NCBI GenBank assembly: GCA_024399955.1
Contig: JAKSNH010000001.1
Span: forward strand, 62,001-126,000
Origin: Paludibacteraceae bacterium
GTDB lineage: Bacteria > Bacteroidota > Bacteroidia > Bacteroidales > Paludibacteraceae
Length of the DNA stretch: 64,000 nt
Reading direction: 5' to 3'
Shown here one piece after another: positions 1-6,454 of the stretch (the stretch's first letter is position 1; every line of letters starts with the position of its first letter). A program made the translations under genes and the position numbers. The notes under the pieces are model-generated. The model searched no databases. It saw nothing but the letters and a program-made list of their open reading frames with translations, and was not told where the DNA came from.

Positions 1-2
1 CG

Positions 3-50
3 TTTACCCTTGGAAAGGTCTTAGACACTATGATTAATGAAAAAAACTAA
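3..50 (+). CDS. possible C-terminal tail of a gene cut by the window edge
   Basis: Frame 3 stays open from the window edge and ends at a TAA at 48-50, giving the tail FTLGKVLDTMINEKN, which looks like an amphipathic C-terminal helix. Frame 2 also gives a short tail ending at 37. Too little sequence is present to identify a family. Confidence 0.25.
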   Translation, partial: FTLGKVLDTMINEKN

Positions 51-84
51 CTTTTTTTGAAAAAAATCTCATTTGTGCCTCTTT

Positions 85-109
85 TTTGCAAAAGGTAATT
101 GTATTTTTG
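85..109 (+). promoter_or_regulatory. Bacteroidetes-type promoter upstream of a structured leader
   Basis: TATTTTTG at 102-109 fits the -7 consensus TAnnTTTG and is followed by the usual CAnCCGA-like initial sequence. A TTTG lies at 85-88, only 13 bp upstream rather than about 20, so the -33 element is weak. Transcription would start near 115, just before the leader stem at 123. Confidence 0.5.
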
Positions 110-122
110 CAACCGAAATTAT

Positions 123-219
123 ATTCAGCAAGTAGAGCCACAATGTATGGTAAAGGTGGGCGGGGCAAAAACGATTAAGATACCCTTCTGTAGCAGTTCG
201 ATTCTGTCGCTTGCTGAAT
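123..219 (+). other. structured leader with tRNA-like features
   Basis: ATTCAGCAAG (123-132) is perfectly complementary to CTTGCTGAAT (210-219). Just inside the 3' arm sits a T-arm-like segment, AGCAG-TTCGATT-CTGTC, and after the 5' arm a D-loop-like GCC...TGGTAAAGG. I could not fold a normal anticodon arm, so this is not called a tRNA gene. It begins a few bases after a promoter and ends about 30 nt before the lipoprotein start, so it may be a 5' leader regulator or a decayed tRNA. Confidence 0.3.
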
Positions 220-249
220 ATCTATTGCACAAAATTAAAACAATATATG

Positions 250-747
250 ATGAAAAAGTTTAAATTATTAATTGCTGCCATATGCAGTTTGTTAATGTTC
301 GCTGCCTGTGAAAATAATAAGGAGCAGGAAATATCTGATCCTGATGTCCTCTTGACAAAGTCAATAGAGGGGAAGTGGAAATATGAATGTAAATCGCTTG
401 GTATTTTAATCAAGACAGATTATTTAACGATTACATCGTATGATGAGAAAAAACGTATTTCTAATATTGCTGATGAGTCAGAGTATTATTCTTGTACAGG
501 ATTGTATCATATAGAGTCAGTTTATGATAATCAAACGTACACATCTGATTATCATATAACGGTAAACTCAAATACAAAAACAATAAGGCAATTTTATTTT
601 GAAAATGCCACTCACTATCCGGACTATCTATATGGTCCTTTAGCAGGGACAATAGATATCATTAAAGTTCGTGGAGACACTTTGTGGCTTCATGATCAAG
701 ATTTGAGTGTTGCGAATATTGATAAATTTGTTCGTATTTCGAAATAA
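250..747 (+). CDS. small secreted lipoprotein, unknown function
   Basis: About 165 residues. The N-terminus MKKFKLL, a hydrophobic stretch and LMFAAC followed by E and N form a clear lipoprotein signal and lipobox. The start could also be the adjacent ATG at 247. The rest is polar with many beta-prone segments and no family I recognise. It is preceded by a 130-nt structured leader and followed by about 100 bp of AT-rich DNA before the operator repeats of the mobile element, so it may be the last chromosomal gene before the element or its first accessory gene. Confidence 0.7.
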   Translation: MKKFKLLIAAICSLLMFAACENNKEQEISDPDVLLTKSIEGKWKYECKSLGILIKTDYLTITSYDEKKRISNIADESEYYSCTGLYHIESVYDNQTYTSDYHITVNSNTKTIRQFYFENATHYPDYLYGPLAGTIDIIKVRGDTLWLHDQDLSVANIDKFVRISK

Positions 748-827
748 AATGAAACTTTGTATTTTAATTCACAGCTTTTGCTGCATACGCCAATCGTTGA
801 AAGTGATAATAATTTATAAATAATATT

Positions 828-865
828 CCGCCAAATTAAGACATAGACCGCCATAGTCCGCCATA
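828..865 (+). promoter_or_regulatory. three direct CCGCCA repeats, candidate operator
   Basis: CCGCCA occurs at 828-833, 848-853 and 858-863; the last two share CCGCCATA and are exactly 10 bp apart, one helical turn. They lie immediately upstream of the promoter of the long rightward operon, the position expected for an activator or repressor array. Confidence 0.45.
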
Positions 866-867
866 AG

Positions 868-900
868 TGGACAATTAGGTTTGCGATTGTTGTACCTTTG
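868..900 (+). promoter_or_regulatory. main rightward promoter of the mobile element
   Basis: TACCTTTG at 893-900, continuing CAGTCGA, matches the strong extended -7 form also seen before nadD and tRNA-Ser here. No good TTTG is found 19-21 bp upstream (a TTTG at 880 is too close), which fits an activator-dependent promoter below the CCGCCA repeats. The first gene starts 108 bp downstream. Confidence 0.6.
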
Positions 901-942
901 CAGTCGATTTTGAGATTAAACTCAGAATTGACTGCTTTTTTT
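900..942 (+). terminator. intrinsic terminator overlapping the element promoter
   Basis: GCAGTCGATTTTGAG (900-914) pairs with CTCAGAATTGACTGC (921-935) around a 6-nt loop, followed by seven T. The 5' arm starts on the last base of the -7 box, so the full hairpin forms only in transcripts arriving from upstream; transcripts starting at the promoter keep only the inner part of the stem. It could insulate the element from the host or act as an attenuator. Confidence 0.65.
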
Positions 943-1007
943 GTACCTGTATGCGGACAAAATAAGCAGCCCGGCAAAGGAATAATCAACTAAAACACAA
1001 CATTACA

Positions 1008-1124
1008 ATGTTAGATTTTTGTCAAAAAGGCGGAATTGGGAAATGGATTATTGTTATTAGTGTAATTGCAGTGATTGTATTTATCATCCATCGACACAAA
1101 CAACAAAACCAAGAAAAAAAATAA
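1008..1124 (+). CDS. 38-aa single-helix membrane protein
   Basis: Starts ATG, ends TAA. Residues 10-27 are one hydrophobic helix (WIIVISVIAVIVFII), followed by a basic tail rich in H, R, K and Q. It is the first gene after the element promoter and the first of many one-helix proteins in this operon. Its size is in the range of minor membrane components or coat proteins of membrane-containing or filamentous phages. No sequence family recognised. Confidence 0.6.
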   Translation: MLDFCQKGGIGKWIIVISVIAVIVFIIHRHKQQNQEKK

Positions 1125-1182
1125 AAAGAATCACAGCGCGTACGAAATCGGTCACGAAATGAGTAAGAGGTGAGGCACAGGA

Positions 1183-1296
1183 ATGACCTACAAATATATC
1201 AGTCTGAAAGTGGATACGTTTGAGAGTAGTCAGGGCAACGCTTTTGCCCGTTTGTGTCGCCTATGCTTGGGCATCGCGACACGCATAAACGAGTAG
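1183..1296 (+). CDS. possible 37-aa ORF
   Basis: An ATG-initiated frame, MTYKYISLKVDTF onward, that ends TAG at 1294. There is no membrane helix and no recognised motif. It fills the gap between two membrane proteins in the same direction, but it is short enough to be chance. Confidence 0.25.
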   Translation: MTYKYISLKVDTFESSQGNAFARLCRLCLGIATRINE

Positions 1297-1343
1297 AAGC
1301 GGTAAATTGTAACCAAACAAATAAACTAAATACGAAAAAGACT

Positions 1344-1523
1344 ATGTTAAACAAAGTATCAACCGTGAGCATCTTGCTCATCATCGCTATCGCACTGATT
1401 GTTTTCTTCGGTGTGAAGAATAGCAAAAAATGCAGTGAACCTGCAACCAAATCAAGTAAATCAACCACCACAACCACCGAAGGTGCAGACGCATCTGCAT
1501 CAGCGTTTCGTGGGAAGCGTTAA
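1344..1523 (+). CDS. 59-aa single-helix membrane protein with Thr-rich tail
   Basis: The start is the ATG at 1344; no upstream ATG lies in this frame. Residues 8-23 form one hydrophobic helix (ILLIIAIALIVFFGV), followed by KNSKK and a Ser/Thr-rich linker with a run of five Thr, ending RGKR. The shape is a small membrane-anchored protein with a flexible exposed tail. It directly precedes the candidate capsid gene. Confidence 0.65.
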   Translation: MLNKVSTVSILLIIAIALIVFFGVKNSKKCSEPATKSSKSTTTTTEGADASASAFRGKR

Positions 1524-1559
1524 CTAACAGGAGTACTAACGAATTAAATCCTATAGATC

Positions 1560-2231
1560 ATGCGTAAAGAAATCTTATCCGACCGTTTTACGGGCAAAGA
1601 AAAAGTATCGTTGAAGAATCGTGCACGCCGTTTGAGCAAAGCTACCGGTGATGCGTTCAATATGGCTTGTCTCATTGACGAGAGCAAAGCCGGTCATCCA
1701 GTACAGATTGGCTTGCAGAACTTGGATACCGTGTCGCACACGGTGGCTGTGTTCGCAGGTGATTTGCAAAGTGTGGACGAAATCAGTGCCATTGCAGGCG
1801 AGAGTGTAGATGCTATCGTTGCACATGGTGCATTCCTCAAAAACAGCAGTAACACTGCTTTGATGACCTGTGATTGCCCCAAATTGGAGTATATCCGTCG
1901 TTATCTGCAACGCAACCCTACTCGTATTGATGCGTTCCAACTGACCACCGACAACGAGTTGCAGTTTGCCAACACGCTCAAATTGGTAGAATACTCTCCG
2001 TTTGGCGGTCCTGTGAGCGACAGCATCACCCCCAAGACCTACCTCACTCCGGAGCAGTTCAACCGTACGATGGTGGAGATATCCAACATCAAGCACTTCT
2101 CGTTGGATCATGCACACGTGTTCATCGTAACGATTGGTGCAGGTCGTACGCTGGATATGACCCTCATGCTCGGTTCATCCTTTGACAACGCAGCTGCGCT
2201 GCAAGATATGGCAGAAGCCCTCATTGGCTAA
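1560..2231 (+). CDS. candidate major capsid or virion protein (beta-rich)
   Basis: 223 residues, no signal peptide and no membrane helix, which sets it apart from its small neighbours. The N-terminal ~35 residues are basic (KEKVSLKNRARRLSK), as in capsid arms that contact nucleic acid or membrane. Alternating hydrophobic strands follow: HPVQIGLQNLD, SHTVAVFAGD, VDAIVAHGAF, TRIDAFQLTTD, ANTLKLVEYSP and HVFIVTIGAGRTLDMTLML, with one helical insertion near residues 108-120. That is compatible with a jelly-roll fold, but it is shorter than most double-jelly-roll capsids. Being early in the operon and followed by membrane proteins supports a structural role. I do not recognise the family; this assignment is inference. 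Confidence 0.4.
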   Translation: MRKEILSDRFTGKEKVSLKNRARRLSKATGDAFNMACLIDESKAGHPVQIGLQNLDTVSHTVAVFAGDLQSVDEISAIAGESVDAIVAHGAFLKNSSNTALMTCDCPKLEYIRRYLQRNPTRIDAFQLTTDNELQFANTLKLVEYSPFGGPVSDSITPKTYLTPEQFNRTMVEISNIKHFSLDHAHVFIVTIGAGRTLDMTLMLGSSFDNAAALQDMAEALIG

Positions 2232-2256
2232 TCAGTAACCCACAAGTGAAGTGATT

Positions 2257-2826
2257 ATGTCATATCCAACCGGCAAAAACTTGTTAGACAGCGCAATCAA
2301 GTTTGCGCTATCTACCATTCCTGAAGAAGAGTTGCAGAAACTCTTTGCATCGCTTGGCTATGATACCGATGAAGTGACATTGGAAATGTGTGTAGAGGCA
2401 TGGGACAAGTTTGGTGAGGAATTTACCAAGCCATTCTTCTCTCTGGCACAAGACCAATTGGATGATGCGGACAAAATGAAAGCAGTGCGTAAGTCCCTGC
2501 GAAATAGTGAGGTTTTTCTCTCCCGTGCCGATGGCAAGAAAGGGACAAGCACCTCCACTACCAGCAAGTTTGACCAACAGAAATGGGACAATGCGCAATC
2601 GGTATTAGGTTATCTCTTTGGTATGTGCGAAAGCGGTTACAAGACCTACGCGCAGGCCCAGAGCGATGCCAATGCCGCTGCTATCAAAGCGGAATCAGAA
2701 GCGCAAGCGATGGCTGCTGAAGCACAGGCACAACAGAGTATCACCAAATGGCTTATCATCGGGGGCGGTGTCATCTTGGTGGTAATCGTGGTACTGGCAA
2801 TCGTTATCTCCAAGCGTAAACAATAG
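2257..2826 (+). CDS. membrane-anchored protein with SRADG motif and Ala/Gln-rich coiled coil
   Basis: 189 residues from the ATG at 2257 (an in-frame GTG lies 6 bp upstream). The N-terminal half is acidic and helical. SRADGK is encoded at 2521-2538, followed by a Ser/Thr linker, an Ala/Glu/Gln-rich helix (about 130-160) and a C-terminal membrane helix GGGVILVVIVVLAIVI with basic tail KRKQ. The order soluble domain, SRADG, coiled coil, membrane anchor suggests a processed virion membrane protein or scaffold. The same peptide recurs in two other proteins nearby. Confidence 0.65.
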   Translation: MSYPTGKNLLDSAIKFALSTIPEEELQKLFASLGYDTDEVTLEMCVEAWDKFGEEFTKPFFSLAQDQLDDADKMKAVRKSLRNSEVFLSRADGKKGTSTSTTSKFDQQKWDNAQSVLGYLFGMCESGYKTYAQAQSDANAAAIKAESEAQAMAAEAQAQQSITKWLIIGGGVILVVIVVLAIVISKRKQ

Positions 2827-2901
2827 TACTCGTTTTCTTTCCGATGCGGCTCGCTCGTAGTAATGCGGGCGGGCTGTATCTGTATAGAGCAATAAGAAAC
2901 A

Positions 2902-3498
2902 ATGCAAATAGAACACACTACCAATACCGGATTTATGTACGGCACGCCAGCGGCGGTGTCGCACCAATCGGGTATCTTATACATAAATGATGAACTGTAC
3001 GACAAACTGACACCTTTTCAAAAGGAGTTTGTCAAGCAGCATGAGATAGGACACTATCGCAAGCAGACACACGATGAGTTTGAGGCAGACAGGTATGCGT
3101 TCAATAAACTCGCAGGCAAATATAAAGGTTCGCTCAAACAGAGCATCGGCACTTTGGAAGCAATATTGGAAGGTGATGATGACGAACACGGCAAGCGCAT
3201 ACAAGCCATGTATGAGTTGGCACTCAAATGGGATGCCGAACATGGTAATGTGGCTGCCGCTCACGAGTTGAAAAGTATCGTGACCAAGTTAGACAAAGCA
3301 CGCTTCTCCCGTGCAGACGGTAAGAACTCCAAAGAGGTACAGATAGTAGAAAGCGCAGGAAACAACATGAACGAGTTGGCTTCTATTATCTATCAAGGTC
3401 AGATAGCGCAGAAGCAGACGGAGAACACTGGTGACAACACCAAAACGCTGATGTACATGATGATGGCTCTGGCAGCGATTGTAATCTTAAAGAAATAA
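2902..3498 (+). CDS. membrane-anchored HEIGH zinc metallopeptidase-like protein
   Basis: 198 residues. HEIGHYRKQTHDEFEADRYA contains the HExxH zinc motif with a downstream E-A-D, the arrangement of minimal metallopeptidases in which the third ligand is Glu or Asp after a short helix. The N-terminal part ('GILYINDELYDKLTPFQKEF') resembles proteins that test for host-gene-like M48/M78 domains. SRADGK is encoded at 3307-3324, and a C-terminal membrane helix (LMYMMMALAAIVIL) ends in KK. A protease inside a structural gene block, carrying the same peptide as two neighbours, is a natural candidate for a maturation protease. Zinc binding and targets are inferred. Confidence 0.6.
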   Translation: MQIEHTTNTGFMYGTPAAVSHQSGILYINDELYDKLTPFQKEFVKQHEIGHYRKQTHDEFEADRYAFNKLAGKYKGSLKQSIGTLEAILEGDDDEHGKRIQAMYELALKWDAEHGNVAAAHELKSIVTKLDKARFSRADGKNSKEVQIVESAGNNMNELASIIYQGQIAQKQTENTGDNTKTLMYMMMALAAIVILKK

Positions 3499-3503
3499 GC
3501 AAT

Positions 3504-3794
3504 ATGGAACAGAATGTAGATATGAGTCCATATGCCTTCGGGACGTTATGGCAAGAGATAACGCAGGGCGTTGGTTACATGTCCTCGGCGATAATGGGCG
3601 GCATGGCCGATATATTCGGTACACGCGCCTACTACAATACCGAGCAAAAAAGGTACGAAGAACAGCGTAAGATAGCCAACTTCTCCACCTTGGCCAATAG
3701 TGGCAAGAATGGCGGTGTTATCTTGGCTATCGGGCTACTGGCATTGATTGCCATTGTTGCGTACATTATCTATAGTAAGGACAAAAAAGACTAA
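3504..3794 (+). CDS. 96-aa C-terminally anchored membrane protein
   Basis: Residues 1-45 are amphipathic and rich in Gly, Met and Tyr; residues 46-63 are charged and helical; then a strong membrane helix (GVILAIGLLALIAIVAYIIY) and a KDKKD tail. It starts 5 bp after the metallopeptidase stop, so it is co-transcribed. No family recognised; it fits the block of small envelope proteins. Confidence 0.65.
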   Translation: MEQNVDMSPYAFGTLWQEITQGVGYMSSAIMGGMADIFGTRAYYNTEQKRYEEQRKIANFSTLANSGKNGGVILAIGLLALIAIVAYIIYSKDKKD

Positions 3795-3799
3795 TCTAT

Positions 3800-3964
3800 A
3801 TGGATCAATCTAAATCACAAAAATACGATACCGCTCTGGCACAAGCAACACCAGAGGAAAAGACATATATATCAAACCCTACTCGTAAGAACTACTCTTG
3901 GCTGATTGTATTAGTCACGGTAGCCATCATAGCGGGATCGGCTTGGTATTTTTACAAGCACTAA
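3800..3964 (+). CDS. 54-aa C-terminally anchored membrane protein
   Basis: ATG at 3800, TAA at 3962, five bases after the preceding stop. The first 30 residues are polar (MDQSKSQKYDTALAQ), followed by one hydrophobic helix (WLIVLVTVAIIAGSAWYF) and YKH. Same architecture as the neighbouring tail-anchored proteins. Confidence 0.6.
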   Translation: MDQSKSQKYDTALAQATPEEKTYISNPTRKNYSWLIVLVTVAIIAGSAWYFYKH

Positions 3965-3984
3965 CTATCTAAAGGGAACAGGTT

Positions 3985-4290
3985 ATGACCAACAATAGTA
4001 TATACAACGGCACAAGCAAAGATTTGCGGTACATCAATGTAGATGCAGCGCCGGGCGACCCTTCCACTTTTTGGGTGAGTGAGTCAGGCAAGTATTACCG
4101 CACTTATGCGGAAGCCAAAGAGGATGCCGGACAGACAAATGTCAATCCGGAAGACTATGCCATCAAGAAATCGTTTTTTACGCAACACAAGAAAGCCATT
4201 ATCATTTGTGGTATCGTGTTGATTTGCGGTTTGGTGGTAGTCTATATGTTTGATAAGAACAAACTTATTTACGGAGGAAAACCATGGTAA
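3985..4290 (+). CDS. 101-aa C-terminally anchored membrane protein
   Basis: An N-terminal soluble region with Tyr- and Gly-containing strands (YNGTSKDLRYINVDAAPGDP, FWVSESGKYYRTYAEA), a basic stretch, then a membrane helix (AIIICGIVLICGLVVVYMF) and a short tail. It overlaps the next gene by 7 bp, implying coupled translation. Family unknown. Confidence 0.65.
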   Translation: MTNNSIYNGTSKDLRYINVDAAPGDPSTFWVSESGKYYRTYAEAKEDAGQTNVNPEDYAIKKSFFTQHKKAIIICGIVLICGLVVVYMFDKNKLIYGGKPW

Positions 4291-4589
4291 GAAAAGCATT
4301 TGTACTATACGACAACGATTACTCACGTGCTGATGGCATGAGTATGTCATACGATGATGTAAAGAACTACCTCGCTTCGGTAGGTGATGGAGAGAGTGGC
4401 AATATCAATATCAGCAGTACTGCCCAACTCAAACAGGTCATCAAGGAAGCCATCCGTGAGTCGGGTGAGGACAAAATAGCGTTCTCACTTTTTAATCATG
4501 ATGTCATGCAAAGTGATGTGGCAACTATCAATATGGTGCTGAATATCATCGCCATCTTATTGGCTATCGTTGCACTCGTTAAAAAATAA
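4284..4589 (+). CDS. membrane protein with N-terminal SRADG motif
   Basis: 101 residues. YSRADGM lies at residues 13-19 (SRADGM encoded at 4323-4340), followed by a polar helical region and a C-terminal membrane helix (VLNIIAILLAIVALV) with KK. In the two other SRADG proteins the motif also precedes a region ending in a membrane anchor. Cleavage here would remove only about 13 residues, like a propeptide. Starts inside the end of the preceding gene. Confidence 0.65.
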   Translation: MVRKAFVLYDNDYSRADGMSMSYDDVKNYLASVGDGESGNINISSTAQLKQVIKEAIRESGEDKIAFSLFNHDVMQSDVATINMVLNIIAILLAIVALVKK

Positions 4590-4594
4590 AGGTT

Positions 4595-4801
4595 ATGAAC
4601 AACAATACTATTATATTGATTGGTGTTTGTATCGTTGCGGTCTGTGCAACGGTACTGGTGAGCATAAAACTTGTCGGCAAGAACAAGGCAAATCAATCCG
4701 GTTGGAGTATCACTCCGTATAATTCGGATGCCATGAACTCCCTTGTCGGTTCTTTCCAAGCGGCAGCGGGCGAAGGCGGTGCCGGTGATTCAATATGGTG
4801 A
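4595..4801 (+). CDS. 68-aa N-terminally anchored membrane protein
   Basis: Residues 5-25 form a membrane helix (TIILIGVCIVAVCATVLVSI), followed by KLVGKNK and a Gly/Ala/Ser-rich tail ending GEGGAGDSIW. Its stop TGA (4799-4801) lies directly before the start of the LRAT-like gene at 4803, so the two are probably coupled. Confidence 0.65.
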   Translation: MNNNTIILIGVCIVAVCATVLVSIKLVGKNKANQSGWSITPYNSDAMNSLVGSFQAAAGEGGAGDSIW

Positions 4802-4802
4802 T

Positions 4803-5174
4803 ATGGCAAAGTTATGCATCGTAACCTCGCTGGCTGATTCGTGCTGTTATCGCCATTACTCCGTATGGGCCAATGGTAAGGTTTATCACTTCAACGAAAG
4901 TGGCGCCCATTGCCAATCGGAAGCCGAGTTTATGGCACGGCGCAAGTTGCTCCGAGAGACGGAGGCCACTCAGAGTGATGCCGAAGTGGAACAATACTAC
5001 CAAGCGCACATCAACAGCCAATACAATGCCTTCTTTTACAACTGCGAGCACTTCGCCTATGAATGTGCTACGGGCAGGAAGCAAAGCCCGACTGTAAGAG
5101 GGTATGTGTTAGCCACTATCGTGGGAGTGATACTCGCTGCGACAATTTATTATACAAAACAATATAACTACTAA
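4803..5174 (+). CDS. LRAT/NlpC-P60-like hydrolase with membrane anchor
   Basis: 123 residues from ATG 4803. The motif NCEHFAYECATG is the LRAT signature with the nucleophilic Cys, and an upstream HYSVWANGKVYHF supplies the His of this permuted papain-like fold; the second H in VYH matches the second family His. A C-terminal membrane helix (GYVLATIVGVILAATIYYT) follows. Family members act as acyltransferases/phospholipases or as peptidases. Among membrane proteins it could modify lipid or cell wall during entry, assembly or lysis; the substrate is not readable from sequence. Confidence 0.7.
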   Translation: MAKLCIVTSLADSCCYRHYSVWANGKVYHFNESGAHCQSEAEFMARRKLLRETEATQSDAEVEQYYQAHINSQYNAFFYNCEHFAYECATGRKQSPTVRGYVLATIVGVILAATIYYTKQYNY

Positions 5175-5184
5175 TAGCAGACCT

Positions 5185-5331
5185 ATGCAAGAAAGCTTAA
5201 ATAAACTGATACAGGATGGGATCAATGTGAACATCAATATCCCAACCAAGACATGGATATCTCTCGGACTGGCGGTACTCATTCCGGGTGTCATCTTTTG
5301 TATTACCACGCAAACTTTCAAAAAACTATAA
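5185..5331 (+). CDS. 48-aa single-helix membrane protein
   Basis: ATG 5185, TAA 5329. A polar amphipathic N-terminus (MQESLNKLIQDGINVNINI) and one hydrophobic segment (WISLGLAVLIPGVIFCI) with a short basic end. It sits 10 bp after the LRAT-like gene and 3 bp before the annexin-like gene. Unknown family. Confidence 0.55.
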   Translation: MQESLNKLIQDGINVNINIPTKTWISLGLAVLIPGVIFCITTQTFKKL

Positions 5332-5334
5332 CCT

Positions 5335-5790
5335 ATGAATGAGGAAGCATTATACGCAATCTTGGGTGACAAAGCAAAATTCACCAAAAGAATCACCATC
5401 GCTGCCATCGTGCTGGTGGTAGTGGCTATCATCGTTATTTTGATTGTCAAGTACAAAGGCAAACTGTCGGACACAATTAAGAATCGCGCTTTGGCAGAAT
5501 CATTGGATGAAGAAATTGACCAAGACAATATCACCCTCACACAGATGCAACTCAACACCTACGCTTCATCGTTGTATGCGGCCATGAAAGGTGCCGGTAC
5601 GGATGAGGACAAAATCTATAGCGTGTTCCGTGGAATGGGAACACGATCGGATGTGCTACAACTCATCAAAACTTTTGGTGTGAAAGACGGCATGACACTC
5701 ACTGAGTGGATGAACGATGACTTGTCTAGCAAAGAGATTGACAAGATAAACGGCATTTTAGCAAACAATAATATCAACTATCAATTTTAG
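5335..5790 (+). CDS. membrane-anchored annexin-repeat-like protein
   Basis: 151 residues. A basic N-terminus precedes a membrane helix at about 20-40 (ITIAAIVLVVVAIIVILIV). The C-terminal ~75 residues follow the annexin-repeat pattern: LYAAMKGAGTDEDKIYSVF, then R, a helix, GMTLTEWMNDDLSSKEID and INGIL. The AMKGxGTDE block is the annexin type-2 calcium-loop signature, with the distal acidic residue position occupied by DD. Annexins bind acidic phospholipid, so a role at a membrane is plausible. Whether this single repeat binds calcium is unknown. Confidence 0.6.
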   Translation: MNEEALYAILGDKAKFTKRITIAAIVLVVVAIIVILIVKYKGKLSDTIKNRALAESLDEEIDQDNITLTQMQLNTYASSLYAAMKGAGTDEDKIYSVFRGMGTRSDVLQLIKTFGVKDGMTLTEWMNDDLSSKEIDKINGILANNNINYQF

Positions 5791-5795
5791 AAACT

Positions 5796-6164
5796 ATGAA
5801 GAAAGGTTTAATCGCTTTATCGGTAATCTGCATGATTGCTATCTTACTGCTCATCATCTATCTGGTGGTGAAAAAGAAAAACGTATCCGGTGGTGACGGA
5901 GCAGGTGTCGGCGGAAACGGCAGTTCTGACTTCCCACTGAAGTATAACTCGCATGTCAGTTATGACAAAGTAAGAGAATTGCAGGCAAAACTGAATGCCA
6001 AGTTGGAAACCGCCATGGAACCCAACTTCCCCAAGGACAACAGCGGTGTCTATATCAAGTCCTTGAAGGAAGACGGTTACTTCGGTGATAAGACTTTGGC
6101 TGCCGTGAAGTACTTCTGTGACGGAAAGGAAGAAGTTACCGAAGAAATGTTTAACGCTCTTTAA
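5796..6164 (+). CDS. membrane-anchored peptidoglycan-binding-like protein
   Basis: 122 residues: an N-terminal membrane helix (LIALSVICMIAILLLIIYLVV), KKK, a Gly-rich linker, then a domain with REL-QAKLNAKL and EDGYFGDKTLAAVKYF, the core of PG_binding_1 (LQ..L and DGxFGxxTxxAVKxF). It lacks an attached catalytic domain. It probably attaches a virion or complex to the cell wall and may act with the muralytic protein encoded at 8709. Confidence 0.6.
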   Translation: MKKGLIALSVICMIAILLLIIYLVVKKKNVSGGDGAGVGGNGSSDFPLKYNSHVSYDKVRELQAKLNAKLETAMEPNFPKDNSGVYIKSLKEDGYFGDKTLAAVKYFCDGKEEVTEEMFNAL

Positions 6165-6175
6165 TGCCATAGGTT

Positions 6176-6451
6176 ATGCTTAATAGTACATACAACGCTA
6201 TGAGCTCCGACTGCAATGCCGATATTATTATACTAGACGGAGATGATGTGTATAACTGCTATCTCTTGCCCGGTATCAATAATGAGGACAATATTGCAGT
6301 GGACTCATTGGCGTATTGGCGCATAGAGAAAATAGCAAAAACAGAGGCAAACGGTGTAGTAACCTACAAACGCCTGTACCCTAATGGTTCTGCGGCGTTT
6401 GCGTATTCGGTAACGCAATATAAGACCTACACCTATTCATACAAACGGTAA
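6176..6451 (+). CDS. 91-aa soluble protein, possible fibre-base protein
   Basis: No signal or membrane helix. The sequence is rich in D, N and aromatic residues, with predicted strands (DIIILDGDDVYNCYLLP, AYWRIEKIAK, TQYKTYTYSYKR). It lies directly upstream of the two fibre-like genes, the position where Bacteroidetes phages often carry a small adaptor. No family recognised. Confidence 0.55.
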   Translation: MLNSTYNAMSSDCNADIIILDGDDVYNCYLLPGINNEDNIAVDSLAYWRIEKIAKTEANGVVTYKRLYPNGSAAFAYSVTQYKTYTYSYKR

Positions 6452-6454
6452 TCT

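Noticed and set aside
951..957. TGCGGAC match to the 3' end of tRNA-Asp as a left attachment site
   Set aside because: Only seven bases match, too few to support an att site.
1575..2117. 180-aa leftward frame opposite the candidate capsid gene
   Set aside because: It is the complement of a better-supported gene in a one-direction operon.
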